Assembly: GCA_027306845.1 (NCBI GenBank)
Contig: DAHUYY010000096.1
Coordinates: 1 to 7,218, forward strand
Direction: 5' to 3'
Origin: Vulcanimicrobiota bacterium
GTDB lineage: Bacteria > Vulcanimicrobiota > Vulcanimicrobiia > Vulcanimicrobiales > Vulcanimicrobiaceae
DNA length: 7,218 nt
Shown: positions 5,645 through 7,218 of the stretch, piece by piece
Numbering within the stretch: the stretch's first letter is position 1
Layout of the letters: every line of letters starts with the position of its first letter
Notes under the pieces: generated by a model
Databases searched by the model: none
What the model was told of the DNA's origin: nothing
The model's input: the letters and a program-made list of their open reading frames with translations, nothing else
Translations under genes and position numbers: made by a program

Positions 5645-6830
5645 CGCACGCGGTTATTTCGGGGCTTTTGGCGGACGCTTCGTCCCCGAGGTGCTCGTCG
5701 CCGCGCTCGACGAACTCGAAGGAGCGATGCGCGATGCGTTCGCCGACGATGCGTTTTGGAGCGGCTATCGCGAGGCGTTACGCGATTTCGTCGGGCGCCC
5801 GTCGGCGCTCTATCCGGCGCGCCGCTTCCTCGGCGAAGCCGCCGCGGCACCGTTGTTGCTCAAGCGGGAAGATACCAATCATACCGGTGCCCACAAAATC
5901 AACAACACCGTCGGGCAGGCGTTGCTCGCGATGCGCATGGGTAAGCGACGTTTGATCGCCGAGACCGGCGCGGGGCAGCACGGCGTCGCCACCGCGACCG
6001 TCGGTGCGAAGTTCGGCCTTCCCGTCGACGTCTATATGGGCGCGCTCGATGTCGAGCGACAAGCGCTCAACGTCTATATCATGCAACTTCTCGGTGCGAC
6101 AGTGCACCCGGTATCGGGCGGAACGAAGACGCTCAAGGATGCCACGAACGAGGCGTTCCGGGTTTGGGCGGCGCAGGTCGAGGAGAGTTTTTACGTGATC
6201 GGTAGCGTCGTCGGAGCGCATCCGTATCCGTTCATGGTGCGCGAATTTCAGAAGGTGATCGGCGAAGAGACGCGGGCGCAGTGTTTAGAGCGCTACGGCC
6301 GCCTCCCATCCGATGTAATCGCTTGCGTCGGCGGCGGAAGCAATGCGATGGGAATGTTTTCGGCATTCATCGACGACGCTGACGTGCGCCTGTGGGGCGT
6401 TGAGGCCGCCGGCGAGGGCCTAACGAGCGGAAAGACGGCAGCTGCGCTCGGTGCGGGAAGCGTCGGCGTTCTGCACGGATCGCGTTCCTATCTGTTGCAG
6501 AGCGATCGCGGCCAAGTGATCGAGACGCATTCGATCAGTGCCGGGCTCGATTATCCCGGCGTCGGCCCCGAGCATGCCTACCTCAAGGATTCGGGGCGCG
6601 CTACCTACGTCGCGGTTACCGATGACGAAGCGCTCGCCGCCTTTCACGCGTGCGCGCGGCGCGAAGGTATCCTCCCCGCACTCGAGAGCGCGCACGCGCT
6701 TGCATTCGCAAAAAAGCTCGCCGCCGATCGTGGACCCGACTCATTGATCGTCGTGAACCTCAGCGGACGCGGCGACAAAGATATCGCGCAAATTCGCGCG
6801 CTCGGCGAACGCAGCGAGGTACCCGGATGA
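5628..6830 (+). CDS. trpB: Tryptophan synthase beta chain
   Basis: This encodes a 400-residue PLP enzyme that condenses indole and serine to tryptophan. It has the TrpB1 form, which works in an alpha2-beta2 complex with TrpA. PLP-binding Lys90 is in HKINN, Glu112 in AETGAGQHG is the catalytic acid/base, and the phosphate loop is GGGSN (235-239). Ser379 in NLSGRGDKD contacts the PLP ring nitrogen. MGALDVERQALNV (137-149) and the loop THSISAGLDYPGVGPEH (300-316), used in alpha-beta communication, are intact. The ATG lies 17 nt inside the end of trpF with only a weak ribosome binding site, so translation probably depends on coupling to trpF. Its TGA overlaps the trpA ATG. Confidence 0.97.
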   Translation: MSIEPNARGYFGAFGGRFVPEVLVAALDELEGAMRDAFADDAFWSGYREALRDFVGRPSALYPARRFLGEAAAAPLLLKREDTNHTGAHKINNTVGQALLAMRMGKRRLIAETGAGQHGVATATVGAKFGLPVDVYMGALDVERQALNVYIMQLLGATVHPVSGGTKTLKDATNEAFRVWAAQVEESFYVIGSVVGAHPYPFMVREFQKVIGEETRAQCLERYGRLPSDVIACVGGGSNAMGMFSAFIDDADVRLWGVEAAGEGLTSGKTAAALGAGSVGVLHGSRSYLLQSDRGQVIETHSISAGLDYPGVGPEHAYLKDSGRATYVAVTDDEALAAFHACARREGILPALESAHALAFAKKLAADRGPDSLIVVNLSGRGDKDIAQIRALGERSEVPG

Positions 6831-7218
6831 AGCTCGCGACTGCCTTTGCCGCTGCGACGCGTCGTCGCCCGGCGTTCATCCCGTACGTGATGGCCGGCGA
6901 TCCCGATCTCGCAACGACCGCGGCGATCGTGCGGGCGTTGGCGCGGAGCGGAGCGACCGCAATCGAACTCGGCATTCCCTACGGCGATCCGCTCGCCGAC
7001 GGGCCGACGATTGCGGCGGCCGGCCAGCGCGCGCTCGAACGGGGAACGCGTATGTGCGATGTGCTCGCGCTGGCGTCACGGCTCCGTGACGCGATCCCCA
7101 TCGTGCTTTTCACGTACTACAACCTCGTTCACGCATACGGGCTGGAACTATTCGCGCAAGATGCCGTACGTTCTGGGGTCGCCGGAGCGATCGTTCCCGA
7201 CGTGACGCTCGAGGAGCT
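6827..7218 (+). CDS. trpA: Tryptophan synthase alpha chain (partial, 130 residues)
   Basis: This is the N-terminal half of the TIM-barrel enzyme that cleaves indole-3-glycerol phosphate to indole, which is channelled to TrpB. The gene runs off the window. The catalytic residues are visible: Glu47 and Asp58 in ELGIPYGDPLADGP (47-60), matching Salmonella Glu49 and Asp60. PAFIPYVMAGDPD (15-27) is the usual first strand. Small departures from the common forms are YGDP for FSDP, FTYYNL for MTYYNP, and VPDVTLEE for VPDLP-type sequence; none removes a catalytic residue. The ATG at 6827 overlaps the trpB stop by 4 nt, and GAGG (6816-6819) lies 7 nt upstream. Confidence 0.96.
   Translation, partial: MKLATAFAAATRRRPAFIPYVMAGDPDLATTAAIVRALARSGATAIELGIPYGDPLADGPTIAAAGQRALERGTRMCDVLALASRLRDAIPIVLFTYYNLVHAYGLELFAQDAVRSGVAGAIVPDVTLEE

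Overview
This window is a GC-rich bacterial chromosome segment made almost entirely of housekeeping genes. Eight genes run rightward in two back-to-back clusters: the distal part of the ribosomal alpha operon (rpsK, rpsD, rpoA, rplQ), then a tryptophan biosynthesis cluster (trpD, trpC, trpF, trpB, trpA). At the left edge a patatin-like phospholipase gene reads the other way and runs off the window, and trpA runs off the right edge. Bacterial identity is clear from the RNA polymerase alpha subunit with its C-terminal domain, the bacterial S4, S11 and L17 proteins, and Shine-Dalgarno sites before most genes. The phylum cannot be fixed from sequence alone. The unusual order (alpha operon starting at rpsK, trp genes directly after rplQ) suggests a less-studied lineage; a candidate phylum such as Eremiobacterota (WPS-2) is only a weak guess.

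Layout. Positions 1-426 (minus strand) hold the N-terminal 142 residues of the patatin-like protein. Positions 427-658 are a divergent intergenic region with a good sigma-70-type promoter facing right (TTGACC, 17 bp, TAGACT at 454-482). After it comes a leader of about 170 nt that contains five successive inverted repeats. rpsK begins at a TTG codon (659). rpsD follows after 17 nt, rpoA after a 101-nt spacer with two mutually exclusive hairpins, and rplQ after 13 nt. The 82-nt gap between rplQ and trpD is dominated by a perfect 16-bp hairpin with a 3-nt loop (3156-3190) that has no T tract. The trp genes then overlap one another at every junction (8, 4, 17 and 4 nt), the usual sign of a single translationally coupled transcript.

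How the genes work together. S11, S4, alpha and L17 supply ribosome and RNA polymerase parts. TrpD, TrpC, TrpF, TrpB and TrpA cover every step from anthranilate to tryptophan. Anthranilate synthase (trpE/trpG) is not in the window and must be encoded elsewhere. All catalytic residues that I can place in the visible Trp enzymes are present. I see no mobile element, CRISPR array, tRNA or rRNA, and no convincing new biological system. The most notable points are architectural: the missing rpsM, the structured leader, and the joining of the ribosomal and trp clusters through one strong hairpin.
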